A stretch of 64,000 bases of DNA from assembly GCF_038593855.1 (NCBI RefSeq), contig NZ_CP151996.1, forward strand, positions 3,038,001-3,102,000, written 5' to 3'. This document shows, piece after piece, positions 17,426-27,304 of this stretch. This DNA comes from Lysinibacillus sp. FSL M8-0337. Its GTDB lineage: Bacteria > Bacillota > Bacilli > Bacillales_A > Planococcaceae. The notes under the pieces are model-generated. The model saw nothing but the letters and a program-made list of their open reading frames with translations, had not been told where the DNA came from and did not search any database. Position 1 is the stretch's first letter, and the number at the start of each line of letters is the position of its first letter. The position numbers were made by a program, and so were the translations under genes.

Positions 17426-18085
17426 TCAATAGGCACCTTCTAATGTATTCAACTGTTCTAGTTTTACAGGAAGCCAGCCTTCGTTATCAACCCATTCCAT
17501 GCTGACACGATACTTTTCACTTTTGTCTTTTGTCGAAACCGTTGCAATGGCTTTATTGGCACCACCATTATTTTGCAAACGCCAAACAATCATATTGTCA
17601 CTTGTAATGCCCGTAATGGCTGTCACTGTTGCAATTTTTTCTGCCCAATCTACAGATTGATCATCGTAGGATGAGACATGCTCTCCAGTTTGCGTTGTAG
17701 GCGTCGGTTTCCAGTTTTCATCTGTCACCACACGGTCAACAATTGGATCGTCTGACGTCGTTTCAACTGCCGTATTTTGTTCTGGTTGCTGTTCATCTTT
17801 CGTCTGGTCTTTATCTTTCGTCTGGTCTTCCTCTTGTGACTGTTCGTCGTTACTTGCGATGTCTTCCTCTTTTGAAGGCTCCTTCTCACTTTCATCGTTC
17901 TTTTGCTCTTGAGCTGGTTCCTCTTTAACAGTTTCTTGTGCGTCATCTTGCCACTTAAACACATATGTTGCCGTTATAACAATTAATATAATGACAATGC
18001 CAATTAAAATATTTAACATTTTATCTAGCTTTTTATTGTGAGATGGCTGCAAATGACGACTACTTCGTGTTTGTCGTTCACCCAT
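17426..18085 (-). CDS. yrrS: YrrS family (DUF1510) membrane protein
   Basis: A 219-residue protein of the YrrS family. The N-terminus is basic (GERQTRSSRHLQPSHNKK), followed by one membrane segment (LNILIGIVIILIVITATYVF, about 24-43). Next is a very acidic, Glu/Gln/Lys/Asp-rich linker with TKDKDQTKDEQQ repeats (45-105), and then a C-terminal DUF1510 domain (from about 125) ending LEQLNTLEGAY. Function is unknown; it neighbours greA, as in B. subtilis. Confidence 0.88.
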   Translation of the reverse strand: MGERQTRSSRHLQPSHNKKLDKMLNILIGIVIILIVITATYVFKWQDDAQETVKEEPAQEQKNDESEKEPSKEEDIASNDEQSQEEDQTKDKDQTKDEQQPEQNTAVETTSDDPIVDRVVTDENWKPTPTTQTGEHVSSYDDQSVDWAEKIATVTAITGITSDNMIVWRLQNNGGANKAIATVSTKDKSEKYRVSMEWVDNEGWLPVKLEQLNTLEGAY

Positions 18086-18145
18086 GAAGTCTCCCCCTCT
18101 CTAGCCAATATTTTATCAAGTTCCACACAACTTGCAAAATAAAAA

Positions 18146-18179
18146 CAGTTAGCTCTTCTCTAGAAAGAAGAGCTAACTG
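18146..18179 (-). terminator. terminator after greA
   Basis: CAGTTAGCTCTTCT and AGAAGAGCTAACTG form a perfect 14-bp stem with a six-base loop and an A-run on the left, which reads as a U-run for the minus strand. Confidence 0.88.
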
Positions 18180-18194
18180 CTTGTACATCTGTGA

Positions 18195-18683
18195 TTATTT
18201 AATTGAAAGAATTTTCACTTTCATTTCACCACCAGGTGTTTGTACAACTACTTCTTCACCTTCTGCTTTTCCAAGTAAGCCTTTTGCAATTGGTGATTCA
18301 TTTGAGATTCGGAATTCCATTGGATCAGCCTCTGCAGAACCAACGATCGTATAAGATTCTTCATCAGAAGATGGTTTACCGTTAATAATTTCTACGAATG
18401 TAACCGTTTTCCCAAGCGAAACTACACTGTTGTCCGTTTCATCTTCAGTAATAATTACTGCGTTACGAATCATTGATTTTAATGTAGAAATACGCCCTTC
18501 TAAAAAGGCTTGCTCTTCTTTTGCTGAATCATACTCGGCATTTTCAGAAAGGTCTCCGAAGTCACGTGCAATTTTAATACGCTCTACAATTTCTTTACGC
18601 GTTTCTGTTTCTAATTTCACTAATTCTTCTTCTAATTTTCTTTTACCCTCGGCAGTCATTGGGTACTGTTTTTCATTTGACAA
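18195..18683 (-). CDS. greA: transcription elongation factor GreA
   Basis: GreA rescues backtracked RNA polymerase by stimulating transcript cleavage. The 162-residue product has an N-terminal coiled coil ([36 protein letters not shown] region) with the acidic tip [15 protein letters not shown], and a C-terminal FKBP-like domain ([23 protein letters not shown]). Terminators flank it on both sides. Confidence 0.97.
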   Translation of the reverse strand: MSNEKQYPMTAEGKRKLEEELVKLETETRKEIVERIKIARDFGDLSENAEYDSAKEEQAFLEGRISTLKSMIRNAVIITEDETDNSVVSLGKTVTFVEIINGKPSSDEESYTIVGSAEADPMEFRISNESPIAKGLLGKAEGEEVVVQTPGGEMKVKILSIK

Positions 18684-18720
18684 AGTACTTCACTCCTTAT
18701 TTCTTCAATATAAAAACATA

Positions 18721-18761
18721 AAACTCGACCAAATGCTTTAAAAATGCATTTAATCGAATTT
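18721..18761 (-). terminator. terminator between udk and greA
   Basis: AAATTCGATTAAATGC pairs with GCATTTGGTCGAGTTT through several G-U pairs. On the minus strand it is followed by TTTATGTTTTTATA. Confidence 0.6.
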
Positions 18762-18868
18762 TATTATTTTTAATCCATTTCAAAATACGCTTTGACCTAA
18801 TAGTATGCATGCCTTACAAAAATATGCTTCATAAAGCATGTAAATATTGTCAATACCACTCTATCTTA

Positions 18869-19507
18869 TTACAATACGTTGTCAGTTTCAAGAATAGTTT
18901 TAATTTTCGTTACCATCAAATCAATCGCTACGCCATTCTCTCCACCTTCAGGAATAATAATATCAGCATAACGTTTAGTCGGTTCTATAAACATATTATG
19001 CATCGGTCGTACTGCAGATAGATACTGGTCAATTACAGAATCTGTTGTACGTCCACGCTCTTTAATATCACGTAGAATACGACGAATAATACGTAAATCC
19101 GGATCCGTATCAACAAATAATTTGATGTCCATTAAACCACGTAAGTCTGCATCTTCTAATACTAAAATTCCTTCTAGTATAATAACATCTACTGGCTCTA
19201 CATGGATCACTTCTTTGGCACGTGTATGCTGTACATAGTCATAAACCGGCTTATCGATTGGCTGACGCTTTAATAATTTTTTTATATGCTCAATCAATAA
19301 ATCATTATCAAACGCTAGTGGATGGTCATAATTCGTTCCTAATCGTTCTTCAAATGTTAAATGACTTTGATCTTTATAGTAGTAATCTTGTTCAATTACT
19401 ACGACAGAATGCTCACGGAAAACATCATAAATAGCACGGGTCACACTCGTTTTACCTGAGCATGAGCCACCAGCGATTCCGATGACAACTGGACGCTTGA
19501 TTGCCAT
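18869..19507 (-). CDS. udk: uridine kinase
   Basis: Udk phosphorylates uridine and cytidine in pyrimidine salvage. The 212-residue product has the P-loop [15 protein letters not shown] (8-22), [33 protein letters not shown] and the [15 protein letters not shown] lid. Its start codon overlaps the stop of the U32 gene upstream by one base (TAATG). Confidence 0.97.
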   Translation of the reverse strand: MAIKRPVVIGIAGGSCSGKTSVTRAIYDVFREHSVVVIEQDYYYKDQSHLTFEERLGTNYDHPLAFDNDLLIEHIKKLLKRQPIDKPVYDYVQHTRAKEVIHVEPVDVIILEGILVLEDADLRGLMDIKLFVDTDPDLRIIRRILRDIKERGRTTDSVIDQYLSAVRPMHNMFIEPTKRYADIIIPEGGENGVAIDLMVTKIKTILETDNVL

Positions 19508-20787
19508 TAATTATTCTCCTTTCGCATCATGTTGTGCGGTTGAAGTGGTGTCTCACATTTAAACTTAACAATTTGCAAAGGATGACGTGCCGCATCTAAG
19601 CTATTGCCGTCCTCATCCCAAATTTCCCCCATTGTAATGCGGAAATTTTCGATTTCTGGCCCAAAAAATTCTACTTCATCACCTGGTTTAAAATAGTTAC
19701 GTTGTTGCATCGTTACAATTTTTGTTTCAGGATCATGCTCTAAAATAAGCCCTGCAAATTCATAGGTTGTTTTACGACCATGAACGCCAAACATTTGCTC
19801 TTCATGACCTGGTGCATCATGGAAAAACGCCTCAGCAGTGTCACGATTTGCACATTTATCTAACTCTTCTAGCCATTCCCGTTTAATTTTAAAATTGTCA
19901 GGGTCTGCACAATACGCATCAATGACTTTACGATAGACAGAAACTACTGTTGCCACATAGTGAATTGATTTCATACGGCCTTCGACTTTTAATGAGTCAA
20001 TGCCAAGCTCAATCATATGTGGAATCGCTTCAATTAACTTTAAATCTTTCGGACTCATCGCAAAAGGTGCATGATTGTCATCGAAGAGCGCTTTTTCCTC
20101 GCCGTCTTCCAGCTCGTATAAATCATAATCCCAACGACAAGATTGGCAGCAGCCACCACGATTGGAGTCACGTGCTGTCATATGATTTGATAACACACAA
20201 CGACCTGAATAGGCGATACACATTGCGCCATGAACGAATGCTTCAATTTCGATATCGACTTTTTCTTTCATTAGCTTCATTTCTTCGCCGCCAACTTCAC
20301 GTGCTAAAACAACGCGGTGTAAGCCTTCTTCTTTCCAATACTGCACTGCTTTCCAGTTGGATAAAGATTGTTGTGTAGAAAGATGGATTTCTAGCTTCGG
20401 CGCAGCGCTACGACATGTTTCGATAATAAGTGGGTCTGCTACAATAATGCCAGTAACGCCTGCTGATTCAATATCCTTTAAATATTGCTCTAAACCATCC
20501 ATATTTTCATTATGAGCGAAAATATTCGTTGTCACGTAAATTTTTGCTCCATACTTATTTGCAAACTCTACACCTTCACGCATATCTTCGATAGAAAAAT
20601 TATCTGCGTTTGAGCGAAGACCGAATTCTCGACCTCCGATAAATACTGCGTCCGCACCATAATGGACAGCTACTTTTAGTTTTTCTAAGCTACCTGCAGG
20701 GGCAAGTAGTTCAGGTTTTTTTGTAATGACGCGTTTACCGTTTATCATTTCACGGATTTTGTCATTTTGTTCTAATGCCAATGCCAT
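19507..20787 (-). CDS. yrrO: U32-family tRNA hydroxylation protein (YrrO/TrhP2-like)
   Basis: Annotated classically as a collagenase-like peptidase U32. In B. subtilis the YrrN/YrrO pair is reported to be needed for prephenate-dependent 5-hydroxyuridine formation at tRNA position 34. The 426-residue product has [25 protein letters not shown] and the U32 signature [22 protein letters not shown], then [12 protein letters not shown] with the clustered cysteines, [12 protein letters not shown] and LKVEGRMKS. It lies in yrrM-yrrN-yrrO-udk order. Confidence 0.92.
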   Translation of the reverse strand: MALALEQNDKIREMINGKRVITKKPELLAPAGSLEKLKVAVHYGADAVFIGGREFGLRSNADNFSIEDMREGVEFANKYGAKIYVTTNIFAHNENMDGLEQYLKDIESAGVTGIIVADPLIIETCRSAAPKLEIHLSTQQSLSNWKAVQYWKEEGLHRVVLAREVGGEEMKLMKEKVDIEIEAFVHGAMCIAYSGRCVLSNHMTARDSNRGGCCQSCRWDYDLYELEDGEEKALFDDNHAPFAMSPKDLKLIEAIPHMIELGIDSLKVEGRMKSIHYVATVVSVYRKVIDAYCADPDNFKIKREWLEELDKCANRDTAEAFFHDAPGHEEQMFGVHGRKTTYEFAGLILEHDPETKIVTMQQRNYFKPGDEVEFFGPEIENFRITMGEIWDEDGNSLDAARHPLQIVKFKCETPLQPHNMMRKENN

Positions 20788-20801
20788 GTTCTTGCCACCT
20801 C

Positions 20802-21734
20802 CTAGTAAACTGTTTCCTTGAAGATAAAGCCCGTATCGAGTGGTCGAATAGCAGGTTGAATTTCTTCAATTTTAGCCAGTAAATCATCTTTAATATCGTC
20901 ATATGCATCTTCAGATTCGTCAAAATATGTGTCAATTGCTCGACGATATGCTTCCGTAACTGTCACTACATATTCCGGCGTTTGTAAAACACCTTCAATT
21001 TTTAGAGCATCGATGTCTGCTTCAAATAACTCGCCAAGCTCATCAATAATGCACATATCATTTGGACTGAAAATATGTGTCCCATTTGCATCCTCATAAA
21101 TTGGATATTTGTTGTTACGCTCATCATCATGAAGGAACATACTACGGTTTTCTTGACGATTTTCAATTGTCATTACTTTATCTTGATATAAGAAATAATG
21201 ACCTAGTAATGGACGCTTCGATTGGAACATACAAGTCATGCCGTGAACTTGTACTTCCACTTCTACTTCTGCTTTTTCTTTAATTTCTATAACTTCATCT
21301 AATGAAAGCTCACGCGCTAGCACAGCACGTGTTGCACCACGTTTACCCCAATAATTCGCAGTAAACCAGTTGGTAGCCGTCGTTTCCGGATTCCAGTGCA
21401 ACGGAATGGTTACACCTTGCTCGCGACGCACTATAATAACCGCAGGGTCGCCGTAAATTAAACGATCTACACCTATGCGTTGCATTTCTTTTAAGTAGTC
21501 ACCTAATGCATCTAGTTTTTCGTTATGGAAAAGCGCATTCACTGCAACATACACCTTTTTGCCTGCTGCGTGTATTAGCTTCGTTGCTTCTTCTACTTCG
21601 CTCACTGAAAATTCACCTGCAAGACGAAGACCAAATTGTTGTTCCCCAATGACAAAAGCATCAGCTCCAGCTGTTAACAGTGCTTTTACATGGTCCACTG
21701 ATTGCGGTGTAACAAGCAATTCAGGTTTTTTCAT
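20802..21734 (-). CDS. yrrN: U32-family tRNA hydroxylation protein (YrrN/TrhP1-like)
   Basis: Partner of YrrO, 310 residues (B. subtilis YrrN about 309). It begins MKKPELLVTPQSVDHVKALLTAGADAFVIG, and holds EVEVQVHGMTCMFQSKRPLLGHY where YrrO has its cysteine-rich U32 motif, then SPNDMCIIDELGELFEADIDALKIEG. It lacks the CCQSC cluster, as expected for the shorter paralogue. The ATG at 21734 is chosen behind AGAGGTG; the open frame reaches 21755 inside yrrM. Confidence 0.9.
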   Translation of the reverse strand: MKKPELLVTPQSVDHVKALLTAGADAFVIGEQQFGLRLAGEFSVSEVEEATKLIHAAGKKVYVAVNALFHNEKLDALGDYLKEMQRIGVDRLIYGDPAVIIVRREQGVTIPLHWNPETTATNWFTANYWGKRGATRAVLARELSLDEVIEIKEKAEVEVEVQVHGMTCMFQSKRPLLGHYFLYQDKVMTIENRQENRSMFLHDDERNNKYPIYEDANGTHIFSPNDMCIIDELGELFEADIDALKIEGVLQTPEYVVTVTEAYRRAIDTYFDESEDAYDDIKDDLLAKIEEIQPAIRPLDTGFIFKETVY

Positions 21735-21739
21735 AGTCG

Positions 21740-22372
21740 TCACCTCTTCAAACATAATAATAAGCCATCCCCGACTGGTAAAAATGCACTTGTATAGTCA
21801 GGATGGTGCATAATCCAATCGGTAAAGTTTTTTAAATTCCGAATCATTGTGCGCTTGCGACGTGGTACGTCTTTTAAGTCCAAATCGGACAAGCCATGCA
21901 TATACATATTATCGATATACAAGACGCCTCCCGAGTTGACAAGAGGGGCATATTTTTCGAAAAATCGTTGGTATTGTCCTTTTGCTGCATCAATAAAAAC
22001 CGCATCAAAAGTTGTGTGAATTGCCTTATCGTCTACCTCTAAAGCATCTCCTTCAATAACGGTAACACGATTGGACACAGTCGATCTTGCAATATAAGCT
22101 TTTGCACGAGCGACACGTTCTTCATCACGTTCGATCGTGACAATCTGCACATTTGGCAAAGCTTCTGCCATCCGTATTGCTGAGTAACCAATTGCCGTGC
22201 CAATTTCTAAAATTTTTGACGGATTTTGAATACGTAGCAACTGATTCAGTGCGTCTATTCCTGCTAACTGCATAATCGGTACATGATTTTCTTCCGCATA
22301 TGCTTCCATTTCTAAAAGCAAGTCATTACGTGGTTGAATAAATGATTGTATATATGCATCCGATAATTCCAT
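21740..22372 (-). CDS. trmR: O-methyltransferase YrrM (tRNA 5-hydroxyuridine methyltransferase TrmR)
   Basis: B. subtilis YrrM (TrmR) methylates 5-hydroxyuridine to 5-methoxyuridine at the wobble position. The 210-residue product has the class I fold with ILEIGTAIGYSAIRMAEALP, VTIERDEERVARAKAYI, DAVFIDAAKGQY and YIDNMYMHGLSD (metal and SAM site). The ATG at 22372 follows AGGGTGA; the ORF extends to 22390. Five bases separate its stop from yrrN, so modification steps are co-encoded. Confidence 0.9.
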   Translation of the reverse strand: MELSDAYIQSFIQPRNDLLLEMEAYAEENHVPIMQLAGIDALNQLLRIQNPSKILEIGTAIGYSAIRMAEALPNVQIVTIERDEERVARAKAYIARSTVSNRVTVIEGDALEVDDKAIHTTFDAVFIDAAKGQYQRFFEKYAPLVNSGGVLYIDNMYMHGLSDLDLKDVPRRKRTMIRNLKNFTDWIMHHPDYTSAFLPVGDGLLLCLKR

Positions 22373-22562
22373 TGTAAAATTCACCCTCATTTAAAAGGAA
22401 ACGAGCACTCCCGTTATCCAAACTTCATCATCACTTTGCTACAAAAAGAAAAAGACCAAACGTGATGTCTTGGTACTTTGCCATACAAAAATGAGCAATT
22501 GTTAGTCGATATGCACGAAACAATTGCCACCACGTATAATTGATTAAAAATCACAATTTATA

Positions 22563-22622
22563 ATAGCACGAAAATAGAAGGAAAGCTATTTTTCTTTCCT
22601 TCTATCTATTTTCATGTGCTAT
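22563..22622. terminator. large inverted repeat / terminator after mltG
   Basis: ATAGAAGGAAAG (22574-22585) and CTTTCCTTCTAT (22594-22605) form the core stem. It is extended outward by ATAGCAC and GTGCTAT with imperfect pairing. It separates mltG from trmR. The 170 bases between it and trmR hold two smaller inverted repeats (AGACCAA with TTGGT, and GCAATTGTT with AACAATTGC) and no gene. Confidence 0.7.
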
Positions 22623-22644
22623 CGTTTTTTCTATTTGCCAGCAT

Positions 22645-23772
22645 CTACTCTGCTTGACGTAAATATTTTTCTACCTTTTGTAAATGCTCATCATATGTTT
22701 TTGAGAAGTGGTTGACACCCTCTTTATCCGCAAGGAAATAGAAATAGTCTGTTTTGCTTGGATTTAATGCAGCTTCAATCGAAGTTTTTCCAGCACCAGC
22801 AATTGGCCCTGGCGGTAATCCTTTATTTTTGTAAGTATTATAAGCATTTTCCACTTCTAAATCTTCATACAATACGCGATCTTTATGTGAACCAAGGGCA
22901 TATAAAACAGTTGGGTCTGTTTGTAGTGGCATGCCTTTCTCTATACGATTATAAAATACACTTGCAATCGTTTCACGATCTGTTTGTGCTGTTGCCTCTT
23001 CCTCTAATAACGATGCAAACGTCAAAAGTTGATGGACTGACATTTGTTTTTCAACTAGCACTTCACTATAATTTTTCACTACATTATTCATCGCTGCAAT
23101 CATTTCTTCGACAATTGACTCTAATGAAGGTTTTTCTTCAAAATACGAATATGTTGCAGGGAATAAATACCCTTCTAAATCATAGCGAATATTATCAGCT
23201 AAAACCGCATCTGTAATAAGTTCTGGATAGTTAGCCATCATTTTTTGAACAAATGCTTCACTTGTTACTAAATCCATAAACTCTTTTTGAGTATAAGGTG
23301 TTTTCTTTTCTACGATTTTACCAATCTGATCAAGTGTTAGACCTTCTGGAATCGTCATCGTAAAGATTGGCTCACGATACACCTTGCCTGTTTTTAAACT
23401 CTCAATCAGCTCGTCCAATGTCATCGCTTGGGTTAAATCATAATTTCCTGCTTGGAATTGAGATTCATTTTTAAACTTGGCATAATATTTAAAGACTTTC
23501 GCATCTTTAATAATGCCCTTTTTCTCTAACAAAGCCGAAATCGAACTTAAACTGGAGCCAATTGGTACTTCAACAGCAATGGTTTTAGTCGCATCCGGAT
23601 TCACCGGTTTAAGCGCACTTTTTACGTAGTTGTACCCAATTAAACCGATAATGCCAAATAATAATAAAAACGTAATGGCTATAATAGCTACGATTTTTCT
23701 CACGATTTTTACCTCAGATTTTTTTTCTTCCATTTTTGAAAACATTTCTTGTTTTTTAGAACCGTTATCCAC
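22645..23772 (-). CDS. mltG: endolytic transglycosylase MltG
   Basis: MltG (YrrL, YceG-like) cleaves nascent glycan strands at the membrane. About 375 residues: an N-terminal cytoplasmic stretch, one membrane helix (IVAIIAITFLLLFGIIGLIGYNYV), a LysM-like part (IAVEVPIGSSLSSISALLEKKGII), and the catalytic domain with LLTFASLLEEEA containing the active glutamate, LQTDPTVLYALG and YNTYKNKGLPPGPI. I chose the GTG at 23772 six bases after GGGGGG; a GTG at 23790 is the alternative. In B. subtilis yrrL follows yrzB directly; here a sulfur block intervenes. Confidence 0.94.
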   Translation of the reverse strand: MDNGSKKQEMFSKMEEKKSEVKIVRKIVAIIAITFLLLFGIIGLIGYNYVKSALKPVNPDATKTIAVEVPIGSSLSSISALLEKKGIIKDAKVFKYYAKFKNESQFQAGNYDLTQAMTLDELIESLKTGKVYREPIFTMTIPEGLTLDQIGKIVEKKTPYTQKEFMDLVTSEAFVQKMMANYPELITDAVLADNIRYDLEGYLFPATYSYFEEKPSLESIVEEMIAAMNNVVKNYSEVLVEKQMSVHQLLTFASLLEEEATAQTDRETIASVFYNRIEKGMPLQTDPTVLYALGSHKDRVLYEDLEVENAYNTYKNKGLPPGPIAGAGKTSIEAALNPSKTDYFYFLADKEGVNHFSKTYDEHLQKVEKYLRQAE

Positions 23773-23901
23773 GGGTTTCCCCCCTATCACTATCCAATAT
23801 CATACTAGAAATCAACTTTTTCGACAAACAGAAATGACAATTCAGGAGAAATTGCACACATAAAAAAATCTGCTAACACATTCTTTAGCAGATTTGTACC
23901 T

Positions 23902-25092
23902 TTATAATTGCAATGCTCCTTGCTTTCTCTCTTCCCCTAACAAACTTTGCGCTAATTGAGAAATAACTACATCATCAGCTGGTGGATTGAAGCGGCTACA
24001 CTGAACATCTCGAAAAAGTCGTTGCAATTTATTAGACTTCGACAAACTTCGGCCCCCAACAACTTGCATCGCTTTCGTCACAATTTCTATGGCATGTTGA
24101 CAAATAACATATTTCGCAATACTAACATCCTGTGCTAAATCCTGTTTATCTGTCGGGTGCTGTTCTGCTTGTGCGGCAATACTGTACAGCGTACGACGTG
24201 CTATTTGATACAACACCTCTATTTCTCCAATCTTTTGTTGCACATGGCTAGCGTGGGCAATAGTATTTTCCAAGCTATAAGAATACGTATTTTTCGCAAA
24301 CTCGACTACATAATCCCTCGCCGCACCTGCAATTCCTAAATAGACTGCGGGAATTTCTAATGAATAGATACGTCCATCTGCTAAAAATCGATTTATTTCA
24401 TTCGGACGATGACGATATAATAATGCTTCATCTGGCACAAAAGTATCGTGGAAAATGATATCATGACTACCTGTTGCTCGCATGCCCATTGCATCCCACG
24501 TATTCACCACTTCAACCTGCTCATTTTTTGTCATAAGAAACTCGGCAGTTACATTTTCATCTTCTAAATATGCAATAATTGTGAATTGCTTTAAAATGGG
24601 TGCTAGTGAAGCAAAGGCTTTCTCGCCGGTAATGATAAAACCACCTGGAACTTTTTTGGCAGTCGTGCCAGGCAAACTTCCCCGTGAAATATTGCCCTTT
24701 CCTCGTTCACTATTAATAATATTTAACAGGGAACCTTCCTCCACAGCTTTACGACTTAGTTCTGCAAAAATATGCTGTGGCCACAGCTTCGCCTCTCTTA
24801 CATTTAAAAACGTTAATAAGTGCCAGCCAACCGCTAAAGCAGTTGACCCATCTCCTTTAGCAAGCTGCTCTTGCACTAATAGCATTTCATAGAGGGAGAT
24901 TTCCTCGCCACCGTATTTTTTCGGCACAGTTAATCGAAAATAACCTGCCTCCTCCAACAGTTTAAAATGGTCAAAAGGAAACGCACCACTTTCATCATAA
25001 ATAGCAGCCGTTTCTTCAATTTGCTCAGCAAGTTTACGGGCATATTGAACGAGCTGTTGCTCTCGCTCATTGCGAATAAAAACATCACGCAT
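23902..25092 (-). CDS. acyl-CoA dehydrogenase-like flavoprotein (DszC/SfnB type)
   Basis: A 396-residue member of the acyl-CoA dehydrogenase fold. It has AGYFRLTVPKKYGGEEISLYEMLLVQEQLAKGDGS near the N-terminus, FIITGEKAFAS, WDAMGMRATGSHDIIFHDTFVP and a C-terminal ICQHAIEIVTKAMQVVGGRSLSKSNKLQRLFRDVQ. Relatives next to LLM monooxygenases act as FMNH2-dependent monooxygenases on organosulfur compounds rather than on acyl-CoA. It overlaps the LLM gene by one base and ends the met-transport operon. Role in sulfur scavenging is inferred from context. Confidence 0.85.
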   Translation of the reverse strand: MRDVFIRNEREQQLVQYARKLAEQIEETAAIYDESGAFPFDHFKLLEEAGYFRLTVPKKYGGEEISLYEMLLVQEQLAKGDGSTALAVGWHLLTFLNVREAKLWPQHIFAELSRKAVEEGSLLNIINSERGKGNISRGSLPGTTAKKVPGGFIITGEKAFASLAPILKQFTIIAYLEDENVTAEFLMTKNEQVEVVNTWDAMGMRATGSHDIIFHDTFVPDEALLYRHRPNEINRFLADGRIYSLEIPAVYLGIAGAARDYVVEFAKNTYSYSLENTIAHASHVQQKIGEIEVLYQIARRTLYSIAAQAEQHPTDKQDLAQDVSIAKYVICQHAIEIVTKAMQVVGGRSLSKSNKLQRLFRDVQCSRFNPPADDVVISQLAQSLLGEERKQGALQL

Positions 25093-26435
25093 CAGTGGAT
25101 CACCTTACTTTTCGTAAATCGGTTTTGAGGTTTCTTTAGCCCTAAATGCTCACGTAATGTTGTCCCCGTATAATCTTCACGATAGATGCCACGCTCTTGT
25201 AATATCGGCACAACTTTCTCTACAAAGTTTTCTAAATCACGTGGTAACAACGGAAATTGCAGCATAAATCCATCAGCTGCCCCTTCCTTCAACCATCGTT
25301 CCATTTCGTCAGCAATTTGCACCGCTGTTCCAACAAAGGCATCACGTCTAGCAGGTCCAAACAGGCGGGCATACAACTCACCGACCTTTAAATTTTCTTT
25401 TTTAATAATTTCTAAATGCTCGTCAAAATGGCTTTGAATACTATTGACCGTAGGAAACTCAACTTCAATAGCTGGCGTATCTAGTGAATACTTTGAAAAA
25501 TCAACATTGCCCATATAACCTGAAACAAATTTCAAGCTCTCATATGGGTCTACCAGTGATTGCAATTCATTGTATTGACGAATAGCTTCTTCCTCAGTAT
25601 CACCTACTATTGGCGAAATCCCTTGTAAAACAAGCAGCTCCTCCTCCGTTCGACCGAACGACGCTAGCTGTGCCTTTAAAGTGCGATAATGTGCTTTGGC
25701 TTTTTCGATATCATCCCAATGGACAAAAACCACTTCTGCTGTTCGTGCAGCTAATTGTTGCCCTGGCTTAGACGCTCCTGCCTGAACAATAACGGGTTGC
25801 CCTTGTATAGAACGCGCAATGTTTAGCGGACCTTTCACAGATAAATATTTTCCTTTAAATGCTGTTTCATGCACTTTCTCTTGTTCATAGAAAATATTAT
25901 TTTCACGATCATAGACAAAGGCATCATCTTCCCATGAATCCCATAATGATTGCACGACATCAATAAATTCTTCCGCTCGTTCGTAGCGATGGTCATGCTC
26001 CCAGTGCTGATCACGACTAAAGTTCAAGGCTGTTTCACCAGTCGCATCTGCCGTTGTCACTAAATTCCATGCAACACGTCCATTACTGATATGATCAATG
26101 GACATTAATTGTCTTGCTAATATATACGGCTCACTGTAAGTAGTCGAAGCTGTTGCACCAAGCCCTATTTTAGATGTCGCTGCAGCTAGCGCTGTAATTT
26201 GAATCAGTGGGTCAAAACGGTTTAAAATATGTGGATGGGATTCGTGATTAATGGCCAAGCTATCCGCCACAAAGGCAATGTCGAATTTACCTTTTTCGGC
26301 AAGTTGTGCTACTTTTTGTAATGCTTTTATATCAATGCTTGCATCGACCTGCGCTAAAGGATGCTTCCATGCCGCAACATGCATGCCCGCCCCGATTAAA
26401 TATAAAGCTAACTTTAATTGTTTGTTCTCCGCCAT
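25092..26435 (-). CDS. LLM-class FMN-dependent monooxygenase (NtaA/SnaA/DszA family)
   Basis: A 447-residue bacterial luciferase-like monooxygenase that uses reduced FMN. Visible: LKLALYLIGAGMHVAAWKHP at the start, FDIAFVADSLA, IGLGATASTTYSEPYILARQLMSIDHISNGRVAWNLVTT, and QPVIVQAGASKPGQQLAARTAEVVFVHW. Family members cleave C-S or C-N bonds (dibenzothiophene sulfone, nitrilotriacetate, dimethyl sulfide). It follows a MetQ gene by 18 bases, pointing to an organosulfur substrate. No flavin reductase gene is in the window. Confidence 0.9.
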   Translation of the reverse strand: MAENKQLKLALYLIGAGMHVAAWKHPLAQVDASIDIKALQKVAQLAEKGKFDIAFVADSLAINHESHPHILNRFDPLIQITALAAATSKIGLGATASTTYSEPYILARQLMSIDHISNGRVAWNLVTTADATGETALNFSRDQHWEHDHRYERAEEFIDVVQSLWDSWEDDAFVYDRENNIFYEQEKVHETAFKGKYLSVKGPLNIARSIQGQPVIVQAGASKPGQQLAARTAEVVFVHWDDIEKAKAHYRTLKAQLASFGRTEEELLVLQGISPIVGDTEEEAIRQYNELQSLVDPYESLKFVSGYMGNVDFSKYSLDTPAIEVEFPTVNSIQSHFDEHLEIIKKENLKVGELYARLFGPARRDAFVGTAVQIADEMERWLKEGAADGFMLQFPLLPRDLENFVEKVVPILQERGIYREDYTGTTLREHLGLKKPQNRFTKSKVIH

Positions 26436-26453
26436 ATTTCATCATCTCTCCTT

Positions 26454-27290
26454 TTAATATGAATAAAACGTCTTCCATGTTGCTAGTTCATCCAAGGACA
26501 TATTGACAGGAATATAGTTCCCCTTTGAAATGTTAGAGACAAAATCTGCTGTTTCTTTACGCTGATATATCTCCACAATTTTTTTCAACTTTGCATTGTC
26601 CTTGTCTTCTGGCTTTGCCACAATGACATTAATAAAAGGCTTTGCTGTTTCATTTTCATGAATAATCGCATCCTTTAAAAGTAAGCCTGCTTCAACAGCT
26701 ACCCCATTATTAATAATCGCAAAATCAGTATCCTCCATAACACGAGGCGTCGTCGCTCCATCCACTGGCACAATCGTTAAATTTTTAGGATTGTCTTGTA
26801 TACGATCTTCGCCACCATTTCCATCAAAATTATCGGTAACGGTTAACAGATCATATTCTTGCAGCAGTAACAATGCTCGCCCCCAATTGGAAGGATCATT
26901 TGGCACTGCAATTTTGGCCCCATCTTTTATATCTTCTATGCGTTTGTATTGGTTCGAATACAAGCCGATTGGCGCCATAATCGTTGTGCCGATTGCTTGT
27001 AAATCTGTGCCGTTATTCTCATTAAATAAATTTAAATATGCGACATGTTGGAAAGCATTTATATCGACTTCCCCCTCTGCTAATGCTTGATTGGGATCGT
27101 ACTGTGCCGAAAATGTCACTAATTCTAAATGTATATTTTCCTTTGCTGCTTGTTCTTTTATATATTCCCACGTTTTGATTTCTGAGCTACGAATGCCAAC
27201 CTTTACAACATCACTATCCTCAGCTTTTGTACATGCTACAAGTAAAAATAATAATGACAAGAGTCCGATAATATTCTGTATTTTCTTCAT
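26454..27290 (-). CDS. MetQ/NlpA family substrate-binding lipoprotein (second copy)
   Basis: A 278-residue ABC substrate-binding lipoprotein. The signal peptide ends in the lipobox LLVACTKAED (Cys about 20). The body is of the NlpA type (VKVGIRSSEIKTWEYIKEQAAKE, DINAFQHVAYL, IGLYSNQYKRIEDIKDGAKIAVPNDPSNWGRALLLLQ). It lies directly downstream of metI, whereas another MetQ heads the operon. Two receptors for one permease suggest two ligands, for example methionine and another sulfur compound. Confidence 0.9.
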   Translation of the reverse strand: MKKIQNIIGLLSLLFLLVACTKAEDSDVVKVGIRSSEIKTWEYIKEQAAKENIHLELVTFSAQYDPNQALAEGEVDINAFQHVAYLNLFNENNGTDLQAIGTTIMAPIGLYSNQYKRIEDIKDGAKIAVPNDPSNWGRALLLLQEYDLLTVTDNFDGNGGEDRIQDNPKNLTIVPVDGATTPRVMEDTDFAIINNGVAVEAGLLLKDAIIHENETAKPFINVIVAKPEDKDNAKLKKIVEIYQRKETADFVSNISKGNYIPVNMSLDELATWKTFYSY

Positions 27291-27304
27291 TGCTAGCTCT
27301 CCTT

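Noticed and set aside
17743..17964. Repeated TCTTTCGTCTGG units seen as a possible tandem repeat or CRISPR
   Set aside because: They encode the TKDKDQTKDEQQ acidic linker of YrrS; unit length and spacing do not fit a CRISPR array.
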